A DNA stretch of 64,000 bases from Oreohelix idahoensis (taxonomy: Eukaryota > Mollusca > Gastropoda > Stylommatophora > Oreohelicidae), in the NCBI GenBank assembly GCA_024509875.1, contig JAMPIV010012441.1, forward strand, positions 248,001-312,000, in the 5' to 3' direction. This document shows, piece after piece, positions 9,442-20,581 of the stretch. Every line of letters begins with the position of its first letter. The first letter of the stretch is position 1. A program made the position numbers and the translations under genes. Under the pieces are notes generated by a model, which was not told the DNA's origin, made no database searches, and saw nothing but the letters and a program-made list of their open reading frames with translations.

Positions 9442-12074
9442 TGTGGTGAAGTGGGATGTTATAAATACTTATAGGGAACTTAGTGTACTGACTGAGATCA
9501 GCTGTGAAGGTATCTATATCTATTAAGAGTAGTGTATTATAGATAACCTTACTTGCTACCACATATCTAAATATCTCAGTCAGAATTATTCTGGAATAGT
9601 GTGATGCTACGTTATGTGTCTAGGGTATGAGTATGGTGAAGTGTAAGTCACAACAACAGACAGATAAACAATTTAATTTAATCCACTACTCATGACAACA
9701 CTGTGACACTCACATACATATAACACTCTACAAAGATATCTTAAAAGAGTCACTGATGAACTTTCAAATTAATAAGTATTCGCTAACAATGAATGTAGTG
9801 TCCCCTGATTCAACTTACAAGGGAACCAGAATCATTACTGGCATGAAATGAATATGTAGTGACATAAATTAGTACCTGATTCAAATACTGGGAGGGAACC
9901 AGGTCATCAATCACAATCAGTATTTAAATTTCCTGATTTTACAAGTAAAGTTATGTACAGAATGTATTTCAAGATATGAATATTGTTAGTGACATATATT
10001 CTGATATATCTTGAGTATACAAGGAATAAAAATGTTCTATGAGCTGTCCGTTGTGTACGTAGTAAAGCAGAGGTCATATCTCCTGGTTCAGTGCTTATGT
10101 AACCATCAAGACTCTGTTTCCCCACAATTCCTATTGGTCATCATACGAAAAATGACATAACGGTTTGTCTTAGGGGACGAGGGATGGGGCAATTATTGGA
10201 GATGTTCAACAGTTCCTGATTTTTAAGACAAGTAAATCCCCTCGGGATAGGTATTTTTATAAAGTTATTTCGTCTCATGGATGATGGTGGTGGGGGGACG
10301 GCTAATGTTGTAGCTTAGCGGTCCTGGCCTGGAACTAGGCTTATCTTGAAAGAGTGATGCGCCTGTTAATATAAAAGTATAATCCGTGTGTACACGCAAG
10401 AGAGGATACCTAGCTGCATCATCTGAATCACTAATTCTGGGCATATCTGGAAGACACCTCACTGATTAGCATTACAAAGGCACAAGCGAGTATGCTGTCC
10501 GACATTTGCCTGGATCCTTTCAGACAAATCTTACAGCGACCAGTCATGCTGCTCAGTAGTACAATGCAAGTACACTGTCCAAAGTACGACCAGACACAGC
10601 AACGTTATTAGCAATCGAATAACTGAGATGAATTAGCAATGTTGACAAATTAATCCGCTGGCACAGTCCTTCTCTCCTCGCACAAATTCAAGACTTCTGC
10701 TTTATAGCAGCACAGAGTTCCATCCTGCTTTCCTAACGAAAGCTCATGCAATATTAAGTGCGCTTCAACGCACTGAAGCTTTATCAATAGTCAGCGTAAT
10801 TTAAACGAAGTGTAACGTAAATTTTCGAACTAACGCTCCCAGTGTGTATATCAGGATGTGACTTGCTTCCAGATGAGCCACGTTCGACACGTCATGTCTT
10901 GAAAAAATGTTATCTTTCTCCCGTCTCCCCTAAAACCCATGTCACTAGCCCTCCAATTGGAGGAGTTGTTGTGCCTGACCAATACTGGATTCATACAGGT
11001 CATGTATGTTACCGATGTGCTGCTTTGTAGAAAAGGTCAAGTAATCATGACGAGTATTAGGTCATCTGTCGTCAGGCTATAACTAGGTAACTCGTAGGCA
11101 TTTATCCAAACACGTTAAATCACTCTAAATCAGTGATCTCTACTAGAGCTGGGTCCTTTTGTTCAGCCAACTATGATGATTATGCTAAGTAGGCGTTAGT
11201 CCTGGTGATTCCAACCCATATTTTATAGAGAGCAGCGGTATAATCGCGTAGTATTAATTGCGGCTGACTATTTGGCGTAACGTTTACACACTGTGAATTA
11301 CATCCTTGTATGATAAACGCAAGTCCTCAAGTGATTGCTCTATTCCAAATATAATACTAATTTAAAGGACTTACGTGAAGGCCGCGCTCATTCAAATATC
11401 CAGGCAATAATCTTCTACGCTCTATGTTTGAGATGTTAGATTGTGGCTGACACTTCTGGGCTATGTTAAGTGTTCACAACGTAAACGTTCATCTATTGTT
11501 ATAGCCTCAGATTTCTAATAAGAGTCTGTTATGTTTAGTCAAAACCTAACTCTGGGAAAGACGCATGAGTGTTATTTAGTCATCTGTTTTTACGTCTGAT
11601 CCTATCTGCTAGTTAGTGCTTGTAGACTTCCAAACACGCGTGATCCACTTCACCTCCATACATATTTGTATATCGCGCGTCGCTGGGATTCTTGCATGCG
11701 TAATTCCTGTCTTCATTTACAGCAGCTCCCCTTCTCTCATTGGCGCATACTTTTGTCCATCTGTTCGTTCGTTTTGGTAACGTAATATAATTAATGTTAG
11801 GATTAATTTAGGTCATTACGCAGTACGTCTCAATGTTTTTCTTAGAAATGCAGCACACGTTTCATTGAAGAAAGCGGGTATAATACAGTAAGCTTTTACT
11901 ATCAACGTGAAAGCGTTACAATTTGCAGACGAAGCAGAAAACAAGGGGGATTTCGAGTACATTCTTGGTGACAGCACTGTCATTTTCCCATTGCTCTTCT
12001 CTTTATTAATTTTATTTGTTAGGCTTTATATTTACCTAATAATTTATATATGTGGATTAGAATATTTCATGACA
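9442..12074 (-). repeat. Element B 5' LTR (right copy), partly interleaved
   Basis: On the minus strand it starts TGTCATGAAATATTC (12074) and ends CCACA (9442), next to the primer-binding site. The part 11760-12074 is almost identical to 4834-5151, and 9442-10040 matches the inner end of the element C LTR in places (AGTGTACTGACTGAGATCAG). Between about 10050 and 11760 the LTR sequence is broken every 10-30 bases by pieces of another sequence. At 2.6 kb it is longer than the C LTR for this reason. Confidence 0.7.
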
Positions 12075-12810
12075 AGCAGCACAAATTATTAATCAATTCT
12101 AAGTGTTCTCCTGAATTTCCTTTTACTACCTTTCTATATCTAGCTAATTCTGTAGACCTTCTGCAAACCGCAGGTTTCACATTTCTTGAGAGCTCAGCAA
12201 AACTTGACTTGCTCTGTCAACTTCTCTGGTAGGACTCTGTAAACATGACCGCTCAGTAGCGCGTCAATATCTGGACTGATCTCCTTTCGTCCTTCAATTT
12301 CCTATCTGATGGTCCAAAGTTGTTTTAGTTAATACGATTGGTCCGTTGTTCAGTTCACTCACCTATCACCACGCTTAATTCTATGCTGTCACCCCGTGAA
12401 CAGTGCTACATAACTGTTTACATTTCGCCCACTTTTCACGTGCGGTTCCCTATCCTAACTCACTAAACTTGTAAAGGGCGTTAATAATCATAGTTATTCC
12501 CCTTAGCACTTTTTACCTTAGTTTCATTAATCCTTCTATATCTTTACTAAAACTAGTCTAATATGCAAATTTGGTAAACTCTAATGATATATACTTAGAT
12601 TACTTTAAGGTCTAAAAAGGTTCCCTCCCTTACAAAAAACACTACATTTTCATTCTTTTATCTCCCATGTTAAGAACAAATAAAATATCACTTAGATTAT
12701 TCTGATTTTCTAACCCATTTTTATATACTCTTTCATCTTGTTAACCCCAAATAACCGTTCAACTGACTTAAACTGCAGCGTATCTTACGCTGTATAACCA
12801 AACGGTGACA
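12075..12810. other. Right flank of the insert; no gene seen
   Basis: AT-rich sequence between the end of the element B LTR and the point where element A resumes. No long frame or known repeat was recognised. Confidence 0.5.
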
Positions 12811-14290
12811 CACCGACAAGTCTCTTCGATATTACAAACATTTCAGGATGTCCTTACCGACATTCCTGGACACACACATGTCATTGAACATGACATAATA
12901 CTTACTGACCATAATCCTATTAAAGTCAGACCCTATCCTATACCTATCCATTTTCAATCACAAGTCGAAAAAGAATTGGATGAAATGATACAATTGAAAA
13001 TAATTGAACCATCCACTTCAGCATACTCTTCGTCCATGGTTATTGTTCGAAAAAAAGACAATAACATACGCCTTTGCGTTGATTATCGCAAGTTGAACCA
13101 AGTTACGAAGTTCGAATCCGAACCTATGCCTTCATTAGAAGAGCTACTAAACAAACTTGCTAATTCTAGATTCTTTACTAAACTCGACTTGTCGAAAGGT
13201 TATTGGCAAGTTCCTTTAACTGAACCTTGCAAACCTCTTACTGCTTTTTCTACACCTAGGGGTTTATTTTAATGAATTTCATGCCTTTCGGACTTATGAA
13301 CGCCCGTGCTACATACGTACGCATGATGCGTCGAATTCTCCCATATCGTACAGATGTCATAGCATACTTAGACGATATCTGTCTCTTCAGTGATTCCTGG
13401 GAAGATCACTATTTGGGTTTATACGAATTGCTGTCTACTCTTCGCGAGTATACAGTGGGGGATAAGGCTGTTCAGGTACGATGTCTGTCTCATTCAGATC
13501 GCGGGGGGCTGGACTCAGTTAACTGCAAAATTTCTAAATTACTTCTACTCTTCGCGAGTATAATTTAACTGCAAAACCCTCTAAATACTTTATAGGATTT
13601 AGTGAAATTTCTTTCCTGGGTCACCGTGTTGGTCATGGTCTCTTAAAGACAGAGGACCACAATATTTCCAAAATACTAAACATTTCTGTCCCTAAGACGA
13701 AAAAACAAGTACGTAGTCTCTTAGGTTTGATACAATTTTATGGACGATTCATTCCGAATCTATCCTCCATTATGGCACCTCTTTCAACCTTATTGAAAAA
13801 AGAACCGCCTAATCTGATCCGCTGGTCTCGAGAATGCCAATCCTCATTGGACCAGATTAAAACTTTATTTTCATCTCCACCTATCTTAAGGTTACCTACT
13901 ATTGAGAAGACTTTTGTTCTTCGAAGTGACGCCTCATCCACTGGGATTGGGGCAGCACTAATGCAGGAGTATTCAGATACTCTGCATCCGGTGATGTATA
14001 TCTCTAGGAAACTAAATGCGGCAGAAAGGAATTACTCGGTTTTTGACCGTGAATTGTTGGCTATGGTTTGGTCAATTCTCAAGTTACAAAGATTCCTTCT
14101 GGGCGCGCATTTCATTGTGGAAACCGACCAGAAAGCTCTTACTGCTATTCAGAGTAAAAATTTGAAGACCTCGAGGTCCACTCGATATGCCATTGCTCTT
14201 CAACCTTTTCATTTCACGGTGCGAGCTATCCGTGGTTCGGATAATGTGATGGCAGACATTCTGTCCAGATGCCCACATGATTCCACTTAA
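12811..14290 (+). pseudogene. Element A reverse transcriptase-RNase H, broken
   Basis: Second half of element A. The RT begins with the conserved lead-in (IPGHTHVIEHDIILTDHNPI) and has LCVDYRKLN, FFTKLDLSKGYWQVPL and the catalytic AYLDDICLF. The RNase H has LRSDASSTGIGAALM, VFDRELLAM and ETDQKALT and ends at DILSRCPHDST. Damage: a frameshift at about 13262 (frame ends at 13272 just before FMPFGL), and a 110-bp insertion with 19-bp direct repeats at 13434-13562 that breaks the palm-connection join. The last part, 13727-14290, is open. It is the continuation of the frames at 7-2447, from which it is separated by the large insert. Confidence 0.85.
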
Positions 14291-16320
14291 CTTTTCTGTC
14301 CTATATTTCCTGATTCACGTCGAGATTTATAACAGTTCTCTACTATAATTATATATCAGCACATCTGTTCTCACTTTTTGGGAATTTATAACATCGTACT
14401 GTATGATTGCTTTTTTCTGTTACCGATTTTGGTATAACGGAAGAAGGCTAAGTTGGCAATATAAGGGCCAAAAGTTCTCATGGCCACAATTTATATTCAA
14501 AAAAGTATTTTGATTACTGTATTAGAAATCTAACATTTATCATATAGAATTGTGTTATTTATATTTTCGCAGCAAATCATTGATGTGTGCGAGATTCTGT
14601 ACATTATGTCAACCATGAAGTATGGCAAGTACTAACTTACCTTGGAACGACTCAGTAGATGTGCCCTCTTAATTTATGTCCACGTCTTCTGGGATCAGCT
14701 ACTTAATTAGTATTATGTATAATGCATTGTATCATAATATTATTACATGCTTACATAATGAGGTATTTGGTTATTAAGATGTGTAATTCTCTATAATGCG
14801 GTATATTAGGATATGACACCGCTGTTTTCATGACACTCCATTGTTTAATTCTATGATAATATATTTAATGTCAGATAGATTTGTATGAGTATAATTTTGC
14901 TTGCATTATATTGTTGCCAGCACTGTAGTGTATGTTGGTGGCACCTCCCTGGAATATATGTGTATACTTAGGGAAATACTTTCTCTAAGGATCCGAGATA
15001 TAGTCTCACCTGTCGCTCCATGCATCGAGCTAGCCTCATTTTAGGCATTATATTTTTTGGTGATAAGTTTTATTCGCGCATCATTCGTGCGTTATGAGCC
15101 AGTTGGATCTTGCTCTTGGATGTTTAAAAAAAAATGTTTCATTTTTTTCCCTTGGGGTGCGGTAAACTGTTACGCACAGATTTTTCTGAGTCAATATATA
15201 ATTTACCTGTCTTATTTGTACACTCGAATTTTTTGTAATCAAAGGTGCATAACTCTTGGTTAACTGGGGTTACATTTTTACAATGGTTGTTACCTTCTCT
15301 TGTGTCTTAACCTGCCGGGCTATTTTTAGATCGATGTCTGGTTGTTATCCTTATATGGCCCGTATAGGTCAGCTTTCCTTGGAATGTTAGCAAACAGATT
15401 TGATGTTTATTCCCTGACCATATAAGGCTCGATTTCGGTCAATATCTTTGCTTGGTAGGTGTCCAACATCGGCCCGTTTGAGTCTTACTCAAGTGTCTAG
15501 CGCTTCTGCGCATGTCTGGAGTTTAGGATGGTTTGAGGAAGACTTCCGTTGGGGAGTCTATCAGTGGTTTCGAGCAGAGTAAAACGCGTTTCAGCGTCTG
15601 TGATCATTTGTCGGGGGATATGGGAGTCCTCTTGTGTTGTTAGTTTATCTATAGAGGATTTTCCCCAGATGATTCTAAACGCCTGGAGGCGTGTGTGTTG
15701 TGGTGTTATTTCGAAGAAAAGGTAACTGCTCTCTTCATAATATTGAAATCTGTAGCCAGCTTAGATTTTGACATTGTTGTTCTCTGCTCGTTTGCTATCT
15801 ACAGGCAGGAGAGTCTCTTCTATTAGAAATACACCCAGGTATCCTCATACCTTAGATTCATATGTATTCGGGCCATTCTAGGCCCAGAGAACAGTTGCTA
15901 TGAACATTTGAACTCCGCTGTACCAGCGATAATACCTTAATCAAGGTTAGATCTAGAAATGTCTACATAGGTCAACTTGAACTGTACACATAAGCCCGCC
16001 ATTTCCGTGCGGCCTGCGGTAGACTTATTTACACACCTGATCTATTAGTATCAGAGAGGAGTTTGTTAAACATATATATTGATGAGATGGAGCTGAGGCT
16101 GTTGAAGCTGGAATTATACAAGATCAGCTTACATGAAATATGCATGATTTATTGATGAACTTTATTGATGCTTAATGCTATGTCCTTCATTGTCTGTGAC
16201 TCATATATGTCGATGTCAACGTACCTGTCGTTGTGACGTCCCAAATAAATGATGGAAAACGTCACTTACTGTTCCTATCTATTTGACTTCCTCGTCGTGA
16301 GTCCATGTGACGTCCTCATG
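14291..16320. other. Downstream of element A; probable 3' LTR, no gene
   Basis: No coding region recognised over 2 kb. The position directly after RNase H predicts the 3' region and LTR of element A, and an AATAAA is present near 16235, but without the 5' LTR in the window the LTR ends cannot be fixed. Confidence 0.35.
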
Positions 16321-16611
16321 ACCTATGTACTGTAGTCTTGTGTGGAATTTCACCTACCTAGCTACCTGCTATGTTCCATACTCACATCAAGCAACAAACC
16401 AGTCAAGACACCATACTACACTGCCTTCGACATCCCTGGTGTCTACTGTAGTAGTAACATTACACGGCTACATCTTCAGCAGCAGCATTAGACATCTCTC
16501 TACATTTCTGCTGACCAGTATAATACTTCTACATTTCTGGTAGCTGTGTAGCTAAAATATCACTGCTACAGTCTCCATCCCCAATGAACTTTATATACCT
16601 GAGATTATACT

Positions 16612-17326
16612 TGTTTGCTGAGCAAGAAAAAATGTTACAAGCAGCTACTGCTTCCATTGACCCTGAGGATCCGTGATGGGTCATCGTACAAACCTCCGCA
16701 TGACTTTGTTTCCATTGTTGAAATTTGTCTGTGTTGTGGTCTTGTTTCTCCTAGTACTGACAAGATTTTGTCTGAGTATCTATTACCTTTCCAGTTTGCA
16801 AGCCAATCACAGTTGTTGCACCAACAATAGATGAATGGCCTCTTTTCATCCAGGTACCATCACAAGATACATCAATGTCTCGGAACTTGTTGTCACCTTC
16901 TTCTGCACTCCCATACTCTTGAACAGTAGCATTTTTCATGCAAATAATTTGCACCCTAGTAGCAGCATCCTCCATTCCTTTCTGTATAATAGCATTGCTG
17001 CTGCGTCTAACTGGGGGTGGTAAATCCATTATACCACAGAAAGTGTTTAAGTCGGTGTGACTGCAGCCAATACAGCGCATGGCAAAAGCTGCTCGCCGAT
17101 TGATAAGATTTATCTTTGCATTCCCTACTGAGAGATGACTACTTGAAGGGAAATGTTTTTGTTCATGACAGTTTGCACTGTTACAATGAAATACAAATTC
17201 ACTCCCAAGTCCTTGCCTGTTGACTTCAACTAATTGTACAGAACTTTGGCAAAAGGTACACAACAATTTTTCAGCAATGTTCTGACCAAGAAGACCCATG
17301 TCAACAATTCTGTGTCCCTCAAGCAA
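16612..17326 (-). pseudogene. Mutator-like transposase domain protein (broken)
   Basis: The minus-strand frame has the hallmarks of the Mutator-like transposase family found in many invertebrate genomes. It has a Cys-rich region (LLCTFCQ, CNSANCHE), a helical block (INRRAAFAMRCIGCSHTDLN), and the start of an RNase-H-like catalytic fold, DIDVSCDGTWMKRGHSSIVG, followed by TTVIGLQTGKVID. An in-frame TAG at 16751-16753 ends the frame, but the same frame continues to about 16612 with the family motif HHGSSGSMEAVAACNIF. The rest of the transposase is missing, so the copy is 3' truncated with one premature stop. The frame probably begins upstream of 17326; codons up to about 17390 (DYAETVEEGNYN) look native. 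The piece at 17457-17786 is its N-terminus. Confidence 0.75.
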
Positions 17327-17456
17327 ATCAGTATCATTAACATTATAATTACCTTCCTCGACAGTTTCTGCATAATCTGTGTCATATTAATAAAATTAAA
17401 ACTAAAAGAAAAAATATAAAAGGTATTATAATTAAATAAAAACTTATTAATAAAAT

Positions 17457-17753
17457 TTAAAATGATGGCTTTGTGCTTTGCTCAAACATATCCTCATCAG
17501 AGTCATGTGTAAGGTTGCTAATGTCCAGAATTGTCTGCTCTGATCGTGAAAGGGGTGTGGCATTTCGTTTCATCCCAATATCAAAACATTCAGTCTGCAT
17601 CGATGGTGTTGAACTATGAACGCAGGGCTCAGTACCGAATGTCGATGCATTCTGTAGGATTGTTTTCCTTTCATTTCGTTCAGCCGTATGTTGATTGCCA
17701 TGAAATTTACGCTTCTTTGATATACCTTTACCGAACTTTTTGTCTGAAGGCAT
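17457..17753 (-). pseudogene. N-terminal piece of the Mutator-like transposase
   Basis: The frame starts MPSDKKFGKGISKKRKFHGNQH, a basic lead-in ending in a K-F-x-G-N-Q motif like those that open Mutator-like transposase proteins in invertebrates. It then has a Ser/Thr-rich acidic stretch (SNLTHDSDEDMFEQ). The next native codons are at about 17390, after a roughly 70-100-bp AT-rich gap that could be a small intron (an acceptor-like CAG lies at the right end) or an insertion; no good GT donor is seen. I chose the second Met because the codons before it are not family-like. Confidence 0.55.
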
Positions 17754-17789
17754 AATTATCACAAATATATTCACGTATTTCCACAAATT

Positions 17790-19255
17790 AACTCAAAGTT
17801 TCAATCACATTTGTGTTTTTATTTTTTTACCGTCATGATGGATGAAAAAGGAGTATTCATTGTATTCGTTGTATTGAGTATATTTTTTCTAGGGAGTGTT
17901 TATTATTTGGCATACCTTCCAATATGAAGGTTAGCAAAAAAGCATATTTTGGGACTAAAAGTCAGCGATTTTTGGAACACACTCATTCTCTTTGAACATT
18001 GATAACTCATAAACTATTACAGATAAACACATAATTCAAAAAGAATATCGAAGTAAAAAGGCTTATAAATATTTAAAACACAATTATTATATGCAAATCA
18101 AAAATAACCTTTTTTGTCTATTTCTGGGGGTATATGCCCCCTTAATACAGTTATTCTAGAATCGAAGCTAGCTGTCTAGAGAAATCTGTGAGGTACTGGA
18201 TAAATTGAGTTAGATTTCTGTGGTATATATATATTAGAGATGAAAGGGAATAGATTACATTATTACCTAAAACCAGACTCTACCAGATGTTCTCACCTAC
18301 GGGAAAAATCTCTGCTCAACTACTAGACATGAAAGAAATCTACATATTGTTACCTCTGCAGACCCGAGCACCGAGCGAACAGTCTCTCTTAGATCCTGCG
18401 TAACAATGATTGACCAGACCATGCGAGATTTCTTCTATCGAAAAATCACACTATTTGCCATCTGCAGATGTGGTCATAAACGAAATATAGCGAGCCCGTC
18501 TTTCATCTGGCAATACGCCGTGTATTAATTAACATTCTAACGTACAGTTTCAGGGAAAGGTAATAAAGATTTCTCACTTAGGTTGCTGTCTGATCCCATC
18601 ACAACGAGTTTCGATCGCTGGTGTTAGGAATAAATTACAGATCAACGTAGCTAATAGTCTCTGATTAATTCTCATCAAAGAAAAATAGCGAGCAGCAATA
18701 AAATATCGGCTAAATTAGGAAAAGGGACAGATCTCAGAGGGTATAGAATGTTTGATTATAACCAACAGGCGTAGGTGAACGAAAAATGAAGATGAAGAAA
18801 TAGATATATGAAATCTATAACATAATCTGCCACAAACACCAAGAGATGGACAGGAAAGAACCTATCCAGGTGTACCATCATGACAAGATACAGAAGGTGC
18901 TGCAGATCTTTTTCAAGCTACCGTTTATGTCAAAATGGCAGTTGATACACAATATTGTTGTTACATCTCATAGCGTTGTCACTGCACAAAAAAGGGAAAG
19001 CTTACATCCGCGCCTTTTTTTTTCTTTTTTTGGGGGGGGGGAGAAGAGGGGGGGGGGGGTTCAGAAAAAAATGGGCTGTTCAATCCTTGGTGGGTTATAA
19101 TTAGAATATATATAGTGTAGTTAATTAAAGATACTAATTTTGACTTCCGATATCAAAATATGGTACTATCTCCCTATTTCACAAAGTCAAAATTTAGTAA
19201 ATCAAAAATGTAAAATTGTGCGAATGTGTGTATATGTGTGTGTGTGGGCTCTCCA

Positions 19256-19292
<37 letters not shown>

Positions 19293-19370
19293 CAAACAAA
19301 CAAAGAAAAAACAGATTTTTTTTTTTTTTTTTTTTTAAATTTAATGATGAAAAATATCCCGTTAAATCTC
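17790..19370. other. Intergenic; homopolymer runs, no gene
   Basis: No credible gene. It contains poly-T/poly-G at 19012-19060 and two long T runs at 19262-19336 with a (CAAA)n stretch between them. The 84-codon frame at 18846 has no recognisable domain and ends in the homopolymer. Confidence 0.5.
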
Positions 19371-19374
19371 TGAT

Positions 19375-20556
19375 GAGTTATAATTAGGATATATATTGTT
19401 TTCAATTCCAAATAATATGAATAACTGCCGTTACGAGAAGGTGGCATCACACCTGTCAAATCGTTGTAAATAAAGCAAATCACAATTATCAATTATCAAT
19501 CAATACCCTTAACCTCCAAGAGGAGCATAGGCCTTCAACAATCACATGCCAAGTCTTCCTGTCCTGTGCCATCCGCTCAAATTCTTTCCATGTTTTCCTC
19601 ATCATTTTCACCTCTGTATCCAGTTCTCTTCTCCGAGTGTTTTTGGTCTACCTCTGCCTCTCTTTCCATGTGAATTCCAGAACAAGGACTGCCTTGTAAT
19701 GCTATCAACCGGTCTCCTCAATGTGTGTCCTTTCCATCGCCAGCGTCTTCTTCTCAACTCTTGTTCCACTGGCACTTGTCTGGTTCTTGTCATCAATTCC
19801 ACATTTGTGACTTTGTCATACCATTTCAGTCCTTCTATTCTACGCAAGCACCCGTTTATAAAAGTCTGTATATTTTTGGTTGTTGTTTTTGTTGCTCTCC
19901 ATGTCTCAGAAACATACAATAGGACTGACTTGATATTTGAGTTGAAGATTCTTATTTTCGTGTTGGACTTCATTTCTCTTGTTCTCCATATGTTTCCCAA
20001 TGCAAGCTCCTCTTGCTTTTTGTATTCTTATTTTGATATCATTGTTTGTCCCTCCAACTCTGTCAAGTATTACTGCCAGGATATATGTACGATTCTACAT
20101 TCTTTAGTGGTGTTTCTTCAAGGTCAACCTTGTTATCATTTCTTGCATTTATTCTCATAATCTTTGTCTTTTCCCTGTGCATTTTCAGGCCCACTTGTTG
20201 TGACCTCTTATCGAGAATTTTCATATTTTCTTGCATCTGATTATGGTTATGGGACAGAAGAGCCAAGTCATCTGCAAAATCCAGATCATCAAGTTGTTTA
20301 GTCAGAGTCCACTGGATTCCATTTCTGTTGTGTGATGTCGATTTTTTAATAACCCAATCTATTGCTAGTAAGAAAAGAAATTATGCTTGTATGTTAAAAA
20401 AAAAAACTAGATAAAACCTAACAAAACCAAACAAAAACACCAGACAAAAATAATATTAAGGGTGAGGGTATAAAAGCCTGGTGTTTCCAGTTATATAACT
20501 GACTTTAATAGATATTTAATTGACTTTCACCTGTAAAAAGTCATTTCTATTGTAAA
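19375..20556 (-). repeat. Dispersed repeat R1, interrupted by a LINE
   Basis: 19375-19490 and 20379-20556 are, on the minus strand, the two halves of a repeat that is uninterrupted at 30525-30850. Shared strings include ACTGGAAACACCAGGC-type sequence, ATAACTGACTTTAATAGATA and CATATTATTTGGAATTGAAAAC. The gap holds the LINE fragment listed next. Confidence 0.75.
19490..20378 (-). pseudogene. LINE family 1, RT end and C-terminal domain (5' truncated)
   Basis: Minus-strand fragment of a non-LTR retrotransposon ORF2. It starts inside the RT palm with LDDLDFADDLALLSHN (the FADD form of the YADD catalytic box), continues with QQVGLKMHREKTKIM and the thumb region, then the C-terminal domain with VLLYVSETWRATK, WKGHTLRRPVDSI and NSHGKRGRGRPKT. 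The 3' end has a short TTGA/ATTG tail at about 19495. Several frameshifts separate the blocks. It is a 5'-truncated copy, as usual for target-primed insertion. Related fragments are at 32665-33000, 34400-35680 and 39436-39680. Confidence 0.8.
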
Positions 20557-20581
20557 TATATTGTAGATACTTTGATGATGG

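Larger units (their letters stand above)
2448..12810. mobile_element. Insert splitting element A (host of element B)
   Basis: Element A stops at 2447 and resumes at 12811 with the start of its RT domain, so everything between was inserted. The insert starts TGTCAC and ends GTGACA, a 6-bp inverted repeat typical of LTR-element termini. The 5-mer ACACA sits at 2443-2447 and again, overlapping the end, at 12808-12812. The outer parts (2448 to about 3620, and 12075-12810) do not resemble each other by eye, so I cannot name the outer element. Element B lies inside it. The boundaries are supported by the split RT protein; the class of the outer element is open. Confidence 0.5.

Noticed and set aside
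19546..20160. 204-codon plus-strand frame rich in Leu, Phe and Ser
   Set aside because: It is the antisense shadow of LINE family 1; the minus-strand frames carry the RT FADD box and the GRPK domain.
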